This document shows, in pieces, positions 1 through 8,993 of a stretch of DNA of 64,000 bases (position 1 is its first letter; each line of letters starts with the position of its first letter). The stretch comes from Pseudomonadota bacterium. Its GTDB lineage: Bacteria > Pseudomonadota > Alphaproteobacteria > Sphingomonadales > Sphingomonadaceae. The notes below the pieces were generated by a model, which saw only the letters and a list, made by a program, of their open reading frames with translations, did no database searches and was not told the origin of the DNA. Position numbers and translations under genes: made by a program. The stretch covers positions 1 through 64,000 of the forward strand of contig JAEXAY010000021.1 of assembly GCA_023457895.1 (NCBI GenBank), written 5' to 3'.

Positions 1-123
1 GCAACAGCGGCCCGATCACTTCCCACTCTTCGTCTGTCACGCCAATCCGCTCGCCCAAGGCTGCCTCCAAAAGCCAGCCTTGAATCAAGGTCCGAGTCCC
101 CAGTCAAGCTTTGTCCACGAAAC
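1..123 (-). mobile_element. IS5-family insertion sequence, one end (continues off the window)
   Basis: Read on the minus strand, the segment starts with a terminal-repeat-like GTTTCGTGGACAA next to CTAG (124-127). It then encodes LGERIGVTDEEWEVIGPLL, the N-terminus of an IS5-family (DDE) transposase that runs off the left edge. The layout matches the IS5-type fragment at 58089: terminal repeat, TGATTCAAGGCTG, then a D.EW..IGPLL start. The two copies are related but clearly diverged. CTAG is a usual IS5-family target. Whether the element is intact cannot be seen. Confidence 0.75.
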
Positions 124-729
124 CTAGGCGGCGGAACCGCCGCATGGCCGCACAGGGTTGGCGGTAAGTGTGATGCGCTTGCGGTATGGTTCCGGCTCGG
201 CAAGCGGTTCGGTCTCGCGCAAGCTGGCAAGCGTTTCGCGCGTCAGATGCTGATAATCCCCGTCACCATCGTTGCGCCAGGTCACCTCATCGGCTGACAA
301 GGCGCGCAAGATTCGTGCAGGAGTGCCGATCAGCAGGCTTCGCTCCGGGACTTCCATTCCATGTGGCACCAGCGATAGCGCACCTACCAGACATTCCCGG
401 CCAAGCACTGCCGCATCCAGGACCACCGAATTGATGCCTATCAGGCAATTCTCACCGATCTCGCAGCCATGGATAACCGCGCCATGAGCGATCGTGGCAC
501 CGCGCCGGATTATAGTGTCACGCTGGGTGGAAACATGGATAGTGGCACAATCCTGCACGCTGCAGTCGCTTTCGACAATGATCCTGCCGAAATCAGCCCG
601 CAGGCTGGCGCCCGGGCCGATGTAGCAACCCGAACTGACGATAACGTCGCCAATCAGCGAAGCTTGCGGGTGAACGAAGCTGCCGGGATCAACCACTGGC
701 CTGAGACCTTGGAACTCGTAACAAGGCAT
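124..729 (-). CDS. PaaY/CaiE-like hexapeptide-repeat protein (gamma-carbonic anhydrase fold)
   Basis: A 201-aa left-handed beta-helix protein of the PaaY/CaiE group. Family members are gamma-carbonic-anhydrase-like trimers, and PaaY acts as a thioesterase that removes dead-end CoA esters. Hexapeptide repeats cover most of the protein, with the family's metal-type histidines at TIH and IAHGAVIHG. The ATG at 729 was chosen because GAGAGGGAG precedes it and the protein then starts MPCYEF like the family. It is the last gene of the minus operon, 46 bp after ribB. Its TAG stop lies inside the CTAG abutting the IS5 end, so the insertion may have defined the present C-terminus. A role in salvaging CoA esters of this pathway is inference. 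Confidence 0.85.
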   Translation of the reverse strand: MPCYEFQGLRPVVDPGSFVHPQASLIGDVIVSSGCYIGPGASLRADFGRIIVESDCSVQDCATIHVSTQRDTIIRRGATIAHGAVIHGCEIGENCLIGINSVVLDAAVLGRECLVGALSLVPHGMEVPERSLLIGTPARILRALSADEVTWRNDGDGDYQHLTRETLASLRETEPLAEPEPYRKRITLTANPVRPCGGSAA

Positions 730-775
730 AACCGACACTCCCTCTCCAGCCGTGGCGGCGAGGCCAGACGAACCT

Positions 776-1885
776 TCAGCCCATCTCGATAGGGCGTTCG
801 CCCATGATCGACAAACCATAGCCTTCAAGCGCCACCAGCGAGCGGCTGTTGTTGGTCAGCAGCACCATGTCCCTTACACCAAGTTCAGCAAGGATCTGGG
901 CGCCGTTGCCATAATCGCGCTGCTCCGGGCTCTCCCCCGATGCCGGGCGTTCGGCCTTCTCGGCCCCGGCAATGCGCATGGCGCGGCTGACGAAATCGGG
1001 CACCGGGCGGTTGATCAGCACCAGCACACCGCTGCCTTCTCTCGCGATGGTCTCCATGGACCGCTGCACCAGCGATTCACGCTCCCCGATCTCGGCAAAC
1101 ACATCGGGAAAGATCGACAGCAGTTGCATGCGCACCAGCGTCGGTTTGGCGGGATCGATCTCCCCCTTCACCAGCGCCAGCGTTTCTTCCCTGATTGCCT
1201 TGTTGTAAAAGCAGATGGCACGCCAATCGTCGCCCCAGCGGCTGGAAAACTGCCGCTCGGATCGCCGCTCGATCAGGTGGTCGTGCTCGCGGCGATAGGC
1301 GATAAGGTCGCGTATCGTGCCGACCTTCAGATCATGCTTGCGGGCAAAGCTGATCAGGTCGTCCATCCGGCTCATCGTGCCATCTTCGTTCATGATCTCG
1401 CAGATCACTGCAGAGGCGTTCAAGCCGGCGAGCCGGGAAATGTCGACCGAAGCCTCCGTATGTCCGGCTCGTACCAGCACACCCCCATCGCGAGCGACCA
1501 GCGGGAAGACGTGCCCCGGGGTAACAATGTCGTCCGCGCCTTTGCCGCCATCAATCGCCACAGCAATAGTGCGGGCGCGGTCGGCAGCCGAAATGCCGGT
1601 GGTCACGCCATCGCGCGCTTCGATGGAAATGGTGAAAGCCGTTTCGTGTCGCGTCCGGTTCTGGCTGCTCATCAGGTCGATGCCCAGTTGCTCGACCCGC
1701 TGCCTGGCCAGTGCGAGGCAGATCAAACCGCGACCGTGCGTTGCCATGAAGTTGATAGCTGCAGGAGTGGCCATCTGTGCGGGAATGATGAGATCACCCT
1801 CATTCTCGCGATCTTCGTCGTCCACGAGGATGAACATCCGCCCGTTGCGGGCTTCCTCCACAATTTCACTGACGCTAGAAATCAT
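776..1885 (-). CDS. ribB: 3,4-dihydroxy-2-butanone-4-phosphate synthase with degenerate GTP cyclohydrolase II domain
   Basis: A 369-aa RibBA-type protein. The N-terminal domain (about 1-205) has the DHBP synthase signatures DDEDRENEGDLI, THGRGLICLAL and HTEASVD, so it should turn ribulose 5-phosphate into the four-carbon riboflavin precursor. The C-terminal domain (about 210-369) has the GTP cyclohydrolase II shape but none of the zinc-binding cysteine cluster of active enzymes, so that half is probably inactive. It sits between an acyl-CoA dehydrogenase and the PaaY-like gene in a catabolic operon. The island encodes many flavoproteins (LLM, HsaA-like, acyl-CoA dehydrogenase, KstD-like), so extra flavin supply is a plausible role (inference). 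Confidence 0.9.
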   Translation of the reverse strand: MISSVSEIVEEARNGRMFILVDDEDRENEGDLIIPAQMATPAAINFMATHGRGLICLALARQRVEQLGIDLMSSQNRTRHETAFTISIEARDGVTTGISAADRARTIAVAIDGGKGADDIVTPGHVFPLVARDGGVLVRAGHTEASVDISRLAGLNASAVICEIMNEDGTMSRMDDLISFARKHDLKVGTIRDLIAYRREHDHLIERRSERQFSSRWGDDWRAICFYNKAIREETLALVKGEIDPAKPTLVRMQLLSIFPDVFAEIGERESLVQRSMETIAREGSGVLVLINRPVPDFVSRAMRIAGAEKAERPASGESPEQRDYGNGAQILAELGVRDMVLLTNNSRSLVALEGYGLSIMGERPIEMG

Positions 1886-1971
1886 CGTGCCGCCTCCCGC
1901 TGCAGCGCCTTATTGGCCTGGCCGCGGGGCGATGAAACGATTGGTTCCTCTCGCCCACACCCAAACGCTTT

Positions 1972-3135
1972 TCAGTTCATTTTCCGTTCGTCGAGGCCAA
2001 GCCCGCGACCGATGATTTCCAACATGATTTCGCTGGTACCGGCAAAGATACGGCTGATACGCGCATCGGTAAACATGCGGCTGATCCGGTATTCTTCCAT
2101 ATAGCCCGCACCGCCGTGCAACTGCACACATTCATCCATCACGCGGCCTTCCAGCTCGCTCGTCAGAAGTTTGGCAGCCGAGGCATCCTCTGCCGTCAGC
2201 GTCTTGTCGTTCAGCAGCAGCACGCACTGGTCGACATAGGTCTGCGCCATATCCAGCTCAGCGCGCATCTGCGCCATCTTGAACCGGGTGTTCTGGAACG
2301 CGCCGATGGGTTTTCCGAAAGCGCGGCGTTCCTTCACGTATTCAAGCGTGAGGTCGAAGGCCGTCTGGGCCGTGGCCATGAAGCCAATGGCGGCAATCAG
2401 TCGCTCCTGCGCCAGCATCTGGGCAAGATACTTGAAGCCCTGGCCGGCTTCGCCAATCAGGTTTTTCTGCGGCACCTTCACATCGTTGAAGAACAGTTCC
2501 GCCGTGTCCTGCGACTTGAGGCCCATCTTCTCCAGCTTGCGGCCGCGTTCGAAGCCTTCCATCCCGCGTTCCACAAGGAACAGGCTGATGCCGTGCGGGC
2601 GATCCGGATCGGTGCGCGCGGCAACCACGATCAGGTCGCCCAGGATACCGTTGGAGATATAGGTCTTGGCGCCGTTGAGCACCCAGTGATCGCCATTCTC
2701 CACCGCGCGGGTCTTCATGCCCGCGAGATCGCTGCCGGTCGAAGGTTCGGTCATCGCCACGGCCAGAATCGTCTCGCCCGAGACAATGCCCGGCATGAAC
2801 CGGTCCTTCTGCTCCTGATTGCAGAGCTTGTGGATGTAGGGCGCGACCAGATCATTGTGCAGGTTGATGTAAAAACCGATATCGCCGTAACGCATGTTTT
2901 CTTCGACGATGATCTGATCGAAGCGCAGATCATCGATAGCCGCACCTCCATACTTCTCCTCAGCGAAGACGCACAGCAAACCCTGTCCACCAGCCTTCAG
3001 ATAAACCTCGCGGTCGACCATCCCGGCTTCGCGCCAGCGATCGGCATGAGGGCCAACCTCAGCCTGCATGAACTTGCGAACGCTGTCGCGAAACTGTTCG
3101 TGTTCGGGTTCAAAAATTGTGCGCTGCATAGCCAC
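1972..3135 (-). CDS. acyl-CoA dehydrogenase (long-chain/isovaleryl type)
   Basis: A 387-aa FAD-dependent acyl-CoA dehydrogenase that would introduce an alpha,beta double bond into an acyl-CoA. It shows MTEPSTGSDLAGMKT (FAD/substrate signature), RRAFGKPIGAFQ and QLHGGAGYMEEY. At the position of the MCAD catalytic base it reads IFAGTSEIM, with no glutamate, while AQERLIA carries a glutamate in the alternative position used by long-chain and isovaleryl enzymes. The stop is followed 86 bp later by ribB. Upstream, the FadJ-like gene ends directly next to its start, so the thiolase, FadJ and dehydrogenase form a complete beta-oxidation set. Confidence 0.93.
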   Translation of the reverse strand: MAMQRTIFEPEHEQFRDSVRKFMQAEVGPHADRWREAGMVDREVYLKAGGQGLLCVFAEEKYGGAAIDDLRFDQIIVEENMRYGDIGFYINLHNDLVAPYIHKLCNQEQKDRFMPGIVSGETILAVAMTEPSTGSDLAGMKTRAVENGDHWVLNGAKTYISNGILGDLIVVAARTDPDRPHGISLFLVERGMEGFERGRKLEKMGLKSQDTAELFFNDVKVPQKNLIGEAGQGFKYLAQMLAQERLIAAIGFMATAQTAFDLTLEYVKERRAFGKPIGAFQNTRFKMAQMRAELDMAQTYVDQCVLLLNDKTLTAEDASAAKLLTSELEGRVMDECVQLHGGAGYMEEYRISRMFTDARISRIFAGTSEIMLEIIGRGLGLDERKMN

Positions 3136-5313
3136 TTAGCCTGCCTTGATCGGGGGATAGAACGTTGTCTCGGCAGCTGCGCGTTGCTGCAACCAGGACG
3201 AAGGGGCAAAGCGCGAGCCATAGCTTTCGGCAAGCCTGCTTGCCTCGCTCACGAATTCCGCGATACCCACTGTATCGATGTAGCTCAAGGTGCCGCCGGT
3301 CCAGACGGGGAAACCCCAGCCCAGAATGGCACCAAGATCGGCATCCTGCGCGGTTTCCAGCACCCCTTCTTCCAGGCACTGGGCGGTTTCGTTCGCCTGC
3401 GCATAGAGGAAACGCTTCTTCAGCTCGTCCTGATCGGGTTGCTCTTCCGAGGTCGGAAATTCTTCCGCCAGACCCGTCCACAACCGCTTGCTGCCGTCTT
3501 CTGCGTATTCGTAGAAGCCACCGCCTGCCTTTCGGCTACCGCGGCCAAGCTCCAGCATGCGGTCCAGCACCTTGCCGCCGCGCTCGATGGTGTAAAGATT
3601 ACCTTGCTTGCCTTCGGCATCCTTCAGGATCTTTGCCGGCAGATCGATGGTCACCTCATCCAGCAGGGCCAGCGGACCGATCGGGAAGCCGGCGGCCTTG
3701 GCTGCATTCTCGATGCGTGCCGGTTCCACGCCATCTTCCAGCATGGCCGCGCCTTCAAAGATGAACATGCGGAACACGCGGCTGGTGTAGAAGCCTTGCG
3801 CATCGTTCACCACAATCGGCGTCTTGCGGATCTGGGCGATGAAATCGAGCGACTTGGCCAGCGTCTTGTCAGAGGTCTGCGCACCCATGATGACTTCCAC
3901 CAGTCCCATCCGGTCCACCGGTGAGAAGAAGTGCAGACCGATATATTGTTCGGGCCGTTTGGATGCCTTGGCCAGTTCCGAAATCGGCAGGGTGGATGTG
4001 TTGGTGGCGAAAGTGGCGCTTTCGGGCAGCACGGCTTCTGCCTTCTGCGTGGTTTCGGCCTTGATACCCATGTCCTCGAACACGGCTTCCACCACCAGGT
4101 CGCAACCGTCCAGCAGCGCGAAATCGTCGGTTGGGGTGATGCGGGCAAGCGTGGCATCGGCCTTGTCCTGCGTCATCTTGCCGCGCTGTACCTCTTTGCC
4201 GAACACCTTTTCGCTGTAGCACTTGCCTTTTCCTGCCGTGGCCGTGTCGCGGTCTATCAGCACCACGTCGATACCGGCCTTGGCAGCGACCAGCGCAATG
4301 CCTGCACCCATCATCCCTGCCCCCAGCACGCCCAGCTTCTTCACTTCGGACTTGGTGATACCGGCAGGACGGCGCGCGCCCTTCTCCGCCGCCTGCTTGG
4401 AAATGAAAGTGGTGCGAATGATGTTGCGGGCCACAGGATCGGTCAGCAGCTTGGCGAAGTACTTGCTCTCCACCGAAAGCGCCTTGTCCATCGGCAGTTG
4501 CAGCCCTTCGAACACGCAGGAAAGGATCGCCGCCGGGGCAGGATAATTGTATCCATGCTTACCCGCCACCTTGGCCACGTTGATCGAATAATCCATGGCG
4601 ATTTCGGGCACGATCATGCCGCGCATTTCGGGAATGGCATAGCCCTTAACGTCCCAGATCCGTTCGGCTGCCGGATTGGTCGCCAGCCACTGCCGCGCCC
4701 GTTCCACCAGCTGATCGACTTCGGCGATTTCGTCCACAATGCCAAGGTCCAGCGCCTCCTTCGGGGCAACGGAACGACCGGACAGCAGCAGGTCGAGGCC
4801 TTTCTTGCGCCCGACCAGACGCGGCAGGCGCTGCGTTCCGCCAGATCCCGGCAGCAAGCCAAGGTTTACTTCCGGCAAGCCCACAACCGCGCGCGGATCG
4901 TCTGCCAGAACGCGGTAATGGCAAGCCAGTGCCAGCTCGAATCCGCCGCCCAGCGCCAGCCCGTTCATGGCGCAGGCCACTGGCTTGCCCATCGTTTCCA
5001 GCGCACGGTGCATGGCCGTGGCCTTCTGGCTGAACCCATAGGCATCCTGGCGCGACAGGGTCTCGTACCCTTCGACCATCAGCTTGAGATCGGCGCCAGC
5101 CATGAAGGCCTTCTTGCCCGAAGCGATGATCACGCCGCTTACGGATTCGTCATCCCGCAAATCGGCGATGGCCGCATTCATGTCGTCCAGCCATTCTGCG
5201 GAAACGACATTCATGCTCTCATCGGCATTGTCGAGGGTGAGAATGGCGACGCCATCAGCGCCCTTTTCTAGCTTGATGTGTCGCATTGTTTCGCTCTTTG
5301 CGCTTTCGCTCAT
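3136..5313 (-). CDS. FadJ-like enoyl-CoA hydratase / 3-hydroxyacyl-CoA dehydrogenase
   Basis: A 725-aa bifunctional beta-oxidation protein. Residues 1-190 form a crotonase domain (GLALGGGFELALACHYRV, LPEVNLGLLPGSGGTQRLPR) that hydrates enoyl-CoA. From about 315 there is an NAD-binding Rossmann domain (LGAGMMGAGIALVAAKAG) followed by the C-terminal 3-hydroxyacyl-CoA dehydrogenase domain (FYTSRVF, IGPLALLDE). It lies 4 bp after the thiolase and abuts the acyl-CoA dehydrogenase, which indicates one transcript. Length and domain order are normal for FadJ/FadB-like alpha subunits. The exact acyl chain is unknown. Side-chain shortening of a polycyclic acid is a reasonable inference from the neighbours. 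Confidence 0.94.
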   Translation of the reverse strand: MSESAKSETMRHIKLEKGADGVAILTLDNADESMNVVSAEWLDDMNAAIADLRDDESVSGVIIASGKKAFMAGADLKLMVEGYETLSRQDAYGFSQKATAMHRALETMGKPVACAMNGLALGGGFELALACHYRVLADDPRAVVGLPEVNLGLLPGSGGTQRLPRLVGRKKGLDLLLSGRSVAPKEALDLGIVDEIAEVDQLVERARQWLATNPAAERIWDVKGYAIPEMRGMIVPEIAMDYSINVAKVAGKHGYNYPAPAAILSCVFEGLQLPMDKALSVESKYFAKLLTDPVARNIIRTTFISKQAAEKGARRPAGITKSEVKKLGVLGAGMMGAGIALVAAKAGIDVVLIDRDTATAGKGKCYSEKVFGKEVQRGKMTQDKADATLARITPTDDFALLDGCDLVVEAVFEDMGIKAETTQKAEAVLPESATFATNTSTLPISELAKASKRPEQYIGLHFFSPVDRMGLVEVIMGAQTSDKTLAKSLDFIAQIRKTPIVVNDAQGFYTSRVFRMFIFEGAAMLEDGVEPARIENAAKAAGFPIGPLALLDEVTIDLPAKILKDAEGKQGNLYTIERGGKVLDRMLELGRGSRKAGGGFYEYAEDGSKRLWTGLAEEFPTSEEQPDQDELKKRFLYAQANETAQCLEEGVLETAQDADLGAILGWGFPVWTGGTLSYIDTVGIAEFVSEASRLAESYGSRFAPSSWLQQRAAAETTFYPPIKAG

Positions 5314-5317
5314 CGGG

Positions 5318-6523
5318 TCAGACCCGTTCGATGATGGTTGCGGTGCCGAGGCCGTTACCGGCGCACAGCAAGGTCATGGCGGTGTTGAGATCGCGGCGTT
5401 CCAGCTCGTCCAGCACGGTGCCCAGGATCATGGCGCCTGTGGCCCCCAGCGGATGGCCCAGCGCAATCGCGCCGCCGGCCACATTGGTCTTGTCATGGCC
5501 CACATCCATGTGATCCATGAACCGCAGCACCACGCTGGCGAAGGCCTCGTTCAGTTCGTAAAGGTCGATATCATCCTTCGACATGCCGACATTCTTCAGC
5601 GCCTTGCGCGCCACCGCGGCAGGCGCGGTCAGCATGATCGTGGGCTCCGATCCGATCGAAGCCCAGCCTTTGATGCGCGCGCGCGGCTTCAGTCCGGCTG
5701 CCTTGCCGAACTCGGCATCGCCGAGCATCACGATGCCCGATCCATCCACAATCCCGCTGGAATTGCCGCCGGTATGGACGTGGTTGATCTCTTCGATCTG
5801 CGGATAGCGTTCCTTCACCACGCGCGAGAAACCCATGTCGGCAAAGCCGGGAAAGGCCGCGCGCAGACCGGAAAGCGATTCGAGCGTCGTCGCCGGACGA
5901 CGATATTCGTCGTGATCCAGGATAACCTCGCCCATTACGTCCTTCACAGGAACGATGGAACGTTCGAAAGCGCCTGCATCCCATGATGCCGCCGCACGGC
6001 GCTGGCTTTCCACCGCATAGCGATCAACATCCTCGCGCGAATAACCCTCCAGCGTGGCGATGATATCGGCACCAATGCCCTGCGGGGTGTAGTAGTTTTC
6101 CAACGCCACGGCCGGGTCTGCCACCCAGGCTCCGCTGTCGTAGCCCATCAGGACCCGGCTCATGCTTTCCACGCCGCCGCCGATGCCCGCGCTGGCCATC
6201 CCGGTGCCGATCTGCGCGGCCACGTTGTTGACCGCTTCCAGGCCCGACGCACAGAAGCGGTGCAATTGCTGGGCCGCAACGGATTGGGCGTACTTCGCGT
6301 TGATCACCGCGCCGCGCGCCAGCACGCCGCCCTGTTCGCCAACGGGCTGCGCACAACCGATTACCACGTCATCCAGCAGCGCCGTGTCCAGGCCGTTGCG
6401 ATCACGGATCGATTCGAGCAACTGGGTGACAAGCTCAATCGCGGGAATTTCATGCAAGGAACCATCCGGCCGCCCGCGGCCACGCGGCGTCCGGACATGG
6501 TCGTAGATAAACACTTCACGCAT
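5318..6523 (-). CDS. acetyl-CoA C-acyltransferase (thiolase)
   Basis: A 401-aa thiolase that cleaves a 3-ketoacyl-CoA with CoA. The nucleophilic cysteine is in HRFCASGLEAV, the catalytic histidine in GGAIALGHPLGATGA, and the second cysteine in LLCAGNGLGTATI. It is the first gene of the leftmost minus operon (thiolase, FadJ-like, acyl-CoA dehydrogenase, ribB, PaaY-like). Its start faces the divergent MDR gene across 136 bp containing an island-type palindrome at 6609. Length is normal for a FadA-type thiolase. Confidence 0.94.
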   Translation of the reverse strand: MREVFIYDHVRTPRGRGRPDGSLHEIPAIELVTQLLESIRDRNGLDTALLDDVVIGCAQPVGEQGGVLARGAVINAKYAQSVAAQQLHRFCASGLEAVNNVAAQIGTGMASAGIGGGVESMSRVLMGYDSGAWVADPAVALENYYTPQGIGADIIATLEGYSREDVDRYAVESQRRAAASWDAGAFERSIVPVKDVMGEVILDHDEYRRPATTLESLSGLRAAFPGFADMGFSRVVKERYPQIEEINHVHTGGNSSGIVDGSGIVMLGDAEFGKAAGLKPRARIKGWASIGSEPTIMLTAPAAVARKALKNVGMSKDDIDLYELNEAFASVVLRFMDHMDVGHDKTNVAGGAIALGHPLGATGAMILGTVLDELERRDLNTAMTLLCAGNGLGTATIIERV

Positions 6524-6608
6524 TGGAGTGATTCTCCCAAGGTCGACGCTGAACGGACCGATGTCCGCCCTTTTGAATTTGCCATCCAGACGAGTGGCGC
6601 CCTCAACA

Positions 6609-6624
6609 CCTACCCTGCGATAGG
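6609..6624. promoter_or_regulatory. island operator candidate, copy 1 (CCTACC-CTGC-GATAGG)
   Basis: Inverted repeat in the divergent thiolase/MDR promoter region. It fits CCTNYC-N4-GRYAGG, also found at 8873, 23191, 26280, 31465, 41146 (one mismatch) and 54338, each time between divergent genes. Binding by a common regulator is inference. Confidence 0.6.
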
Positions 6625-6659
6625 AGGTCCGCCGTCAGGACCCTGTCTTTTGGCAAGCC

Positions 6660-7676
6660 ATGACACAGCCAAAGCCCGCCCTGAACAAAAGGGTCATCCT
6701 TGTCTCGCGCCCCGTGGGCATTGCGCAAGCCAACGATTTCGCGATCGAGGAGGCCGCCCTGCCTCCGTTGCAAGATGGCGAGGTGTGCGTGGCCAATCAG
6801 CTTCTTTCGGTCGATCCGGCCATGCGGGGCTGGATTGCCGATAGCGGAAATTATTCGGACCCGGTTCCCATCGGCGGCGTGATGCGATCACTAGCGGTTG
6901 GTAAGATCGTCGAAAGCCGCAGCCCGGACTGGCACGCAGGCCAGATCGTGCTTGGCTGGTTCGGCTGGCAGCAATTCGCAACGCTAAAGCCGGACGCAAT
7001 TGTGCGCGAAGTAACGCAGACCGACCTGCCCGCCTCTTTGGCGCTGGGTGTCCTGGGAATCAACGGTGTGACCGCCTTACTTGCCCTCACGCTGGTTGGA
7101 GAGCCGAAACCCGGCGATACGCTGGTCGTCTCGACGGCGGCTGGCTCTGTCGGCTCTGCCGTGGGGCAGATCGGCCGTTTGCTGGGTTGCCGCACGGTGG
7201 GCATTGCCGGAGGTGCCAACAAGGTGCAGCAATGCCTGAAGGAATTCGGCTACGATGCGGCCATTGATTACAAAGCCGGAACGCTGGATGCGGCGATTGC
7301 CGAAGCATGTCCCGATGGCGTGGATATCTACTTCGACAACACGTCCGGCCCGGTAAGCGATGCGGTGCTACCCCAACTGGCGCTGGGGGCAAGAGTTGTG
7401 AACTGCGGCACAGCGGCTATCGACCGCTGGTCCCCGTGGCCAATCGGCCCCCGGGTGGAACGTCACCTGCTGGTGAAGCGCGCGCGCATGCAGGGCTTTG
7501 TTGTCTTCGACCATATGGACAGATGGGAAGAAGCGGTCGAAAGCCTGGCGCAGTGGGTGCACGATGGAAAGCTTCGCTATTCCGAAGAAGTCCTCGACGG
7601 GCTGGAGGCCTGCCCGGATGCGCTCGCCGGAGTCTATCGCGGCGAGAATACCGGCAAGCGGGTGATCAGGATCTAG
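6660..7676 (+). CDS. NADP-dependent oxidoreductase, zinc-free MDR family (CurA/PTGR type)
   Basis: A 338-aa medium-chain reductase of the leukotriene B4 dehydrogenase/CurA group. These enzymes reduce alpha,beta-unsaturated ketones with NADPH and carry no zinc. The N-terminal part has LLSVDPAMRGW. The NADP-binding fold has VSTAAGSVGSAVGQIGRLLGC, and YFDNTSGPVSDAVL lies further on. It is transcribed away from the thiolase operon and overlaps the 3' end of the convergent racemase-like gene by 11 bp. Reduction of an enone in the degraded ring or side chain is inferred. Confidence 0.9.
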   Translation: MTQPKPALNKRVILVSRPVGIAQANDFAIEEAALPPLQDGEVCVANQLLSVDPAMRGWIADSGNYSDPVPIGGVMRSLAVGKIVESRSPDWHAGQIVLGWFGWQQFATLKPDAIVREVTQTDLPASLALGVLGINGVTALLALTLVGEPKPGDTLVVSTAAGSVGSAVGQIGRLLGCRTVGIAGGANKVQQCLKEFGYDAAIDYKAGTLDAAIAEACPDGVDIYFDNTSGPVSDAVLPQLALGARVVNCGTAAIDRWSPWPIGPRVERHLLVKRARMQGFVVFDHMDRWEEAVESLAQWVHDGKLRYSEEVLDGLEACPDALAGVYRGENTGKRVIRI

Positions 7677-8754
7677 CCCAGGCCTTCAGCACATCATCCA
7701 CCACAGTGACTTTGCCCTCGCTCACCTTTCCCGGCGTGACCGAAAAGCGCGGAGCCGGCGCGGCCTGCATCACGCCGTTATGCTGCAGAAACACACCACG
7801 CTCGTCATTCACGGGGTGGCGCGTTGCCTCGGCCAGCGACAAGACGGGCGAAACGCAAGCGTCGGTCCCGGCGAATTGTTTTTCCCACTCATCACGTGAT
7901 TGCGACGCGAAAATCCGCTCAAATTCAGCCTGCATGGCAGGCCACTGGTCACGCTCATGCTGCCGATAGCGATCCTGCGGCACTTGCAGCCCATCAAGCA
8001 GCAAGGCGAAGAATTGCGGCTCCAGCGCGCCGACCGCAACCGAGCCACCGCAACTGCAAAGATAGCAGCGATAAAACGGTGCCGCGCCGTCGAACAGGTT
8101 CGATTCGGGCTGGTCCTCCCACATGCCATTGGCAACGAAGGCATGATAAAGGCCAAGCAGGTTCGCGACGCCATCGACCATGGCGGCATCGACCACCTGC
8201 CCCTTGCCGGTGCCCCGCGCTGAAAGAATAGCCGAGACCATGCCCAGCGCCAGAAACATAGTGCCACCGGCATAGTCTCCCACCAGATTGAGCGGAACGG
8301 TGGGCGGTTCGCCGCGCTTGCCGATGGCGTGCAAGGCGCCCGTCATGGCGATATAATTGATGTCGTGCCCGGCCACCTTGCTGAGGCTGCCTTCCTGCCC
8401 CCATCCGGTCATCCGGCCAAAAACAAACGCAGGGTTGCGGTCAAAGCATTGTTCCGGCCCCAGCCCCAGCCGTTCCATCACCCCGGGACGCGCACCTTCT
8501 ATAAGGCCGTCAGCAAGCGCCACCAGATCAAGCACCCATTGCTTGCCGTTATCGGATTTGAGATCGATTTCCACCTGGGTCCGGCCGCGCAGGACAACAG
8601 CATCACCGATATCGCCCCATGCCGAATGCCCGCCCGGCCGCGTGATGCGAACAATCTCCGCTCCCAGACCTGACAGTATCATTCCGCACAAGGGCACTGG
8701 CCCGATCGCATCCATTTCGACTATTCGGATACCAGCAAGCGGTCCATTCGACAT
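7666..8754 (-). CDS. CaiB/BaiF-family protein, alpha-methylacyl-CoA racemase-like
   Basis: About 362 aa from the ATG at 8754, where the family start (MSNGPLAGIRIVE) begins; an upstream in-frame extension has no family resemblance. The order IVEMDAIGPVPLCGMILSGLGAEIVRI, VMERLGLGP, GHDINYIAMTGAL and GDYAGGTMFLALG matches AMACR. The histidine of GHDINY and aspartate of GDYAGG correspond to the racemase catalytic pair. The product would epimerise 2-methylacyl-CoA, as needed for branched steroid or isoprenoid side chains before beta-oxidation. CoA-transferase activity of the wider family is the alternative. It is divergent from the TonB receptor. Confidence 0.88.
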   Translation of the reverse strand: MSNGPLAGIRIVEMDAIGPVPLCGMILSGLGAEIVRITRPGGHSAWGDIGDAVVLRGRTQVEIDLKSDNGKQWVLDLVALADGLIEGARPGVMERLGLGPEQCFDRNPAFVFGRMTGWGQEGSLSKVAGHDINYIAMTGALHAIGKRGEPPTVPLNLVGDYAGGTMFLALGMVSAILSARGTGKGQVVDAAMVDGVANLLGLYHAFVANGMWEDQPESNLFDGAAPFYRCYLCSCGGSVAVGALEPQFFALLLDGLQVPQDRYRQHERDQWPAMQAEFERIFASQSRDEWEKQFAGTDACVSPVLSLAEATRHPVNDERGVFLQHNGVMQAAPAPRFSVTPGKVSEGKVTVVDDVLKAWARS

Positions 8755-8872
8755 TTTTCGTTCTCTTTCTCGGAAAGCCATGGGTTGCAATGGCAACTGT
8801 TTGAACGCCCAAAATCGCCCTGTGACTAAATTGCTACAGATGGGAACCCTAAGTTGAGACCCAATCGTACCC

Positions 8873-8888
8873 CCTACCTTCCGATAGG
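8873..8888. promoter_or_regulatory. island operator candidate, copy 2 (CCTACC-TTCC-GATAGG)
   Basis: Same half-sites as copy 1 with a different 4-bp spacer, in the divergent region between the racemase-like gene and the TonB receptor. A shared regulator for substrate uptake and degradation is inferred. Confidence 0.6.
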
Positions 8889-8993
8889 AACAGTCACCTG
8901 ACAAAGCGATCATTTACCGCTCGCGGACCGGGATAATTCAGGCGGGACAGGATTAGGCCATACTACTGGCCTAAAATGGGAAGGGATGAGGAT

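Noticed and set aside
752..5271. Several very long plus-strand ORFs (300-600 codons) opposite the beta-oxidation genes
   Set aside because: They lie antisense to clearly recognisable enzymes, have no family motifs and reflect the GC-rich codon bias of the real minus-strand genes.
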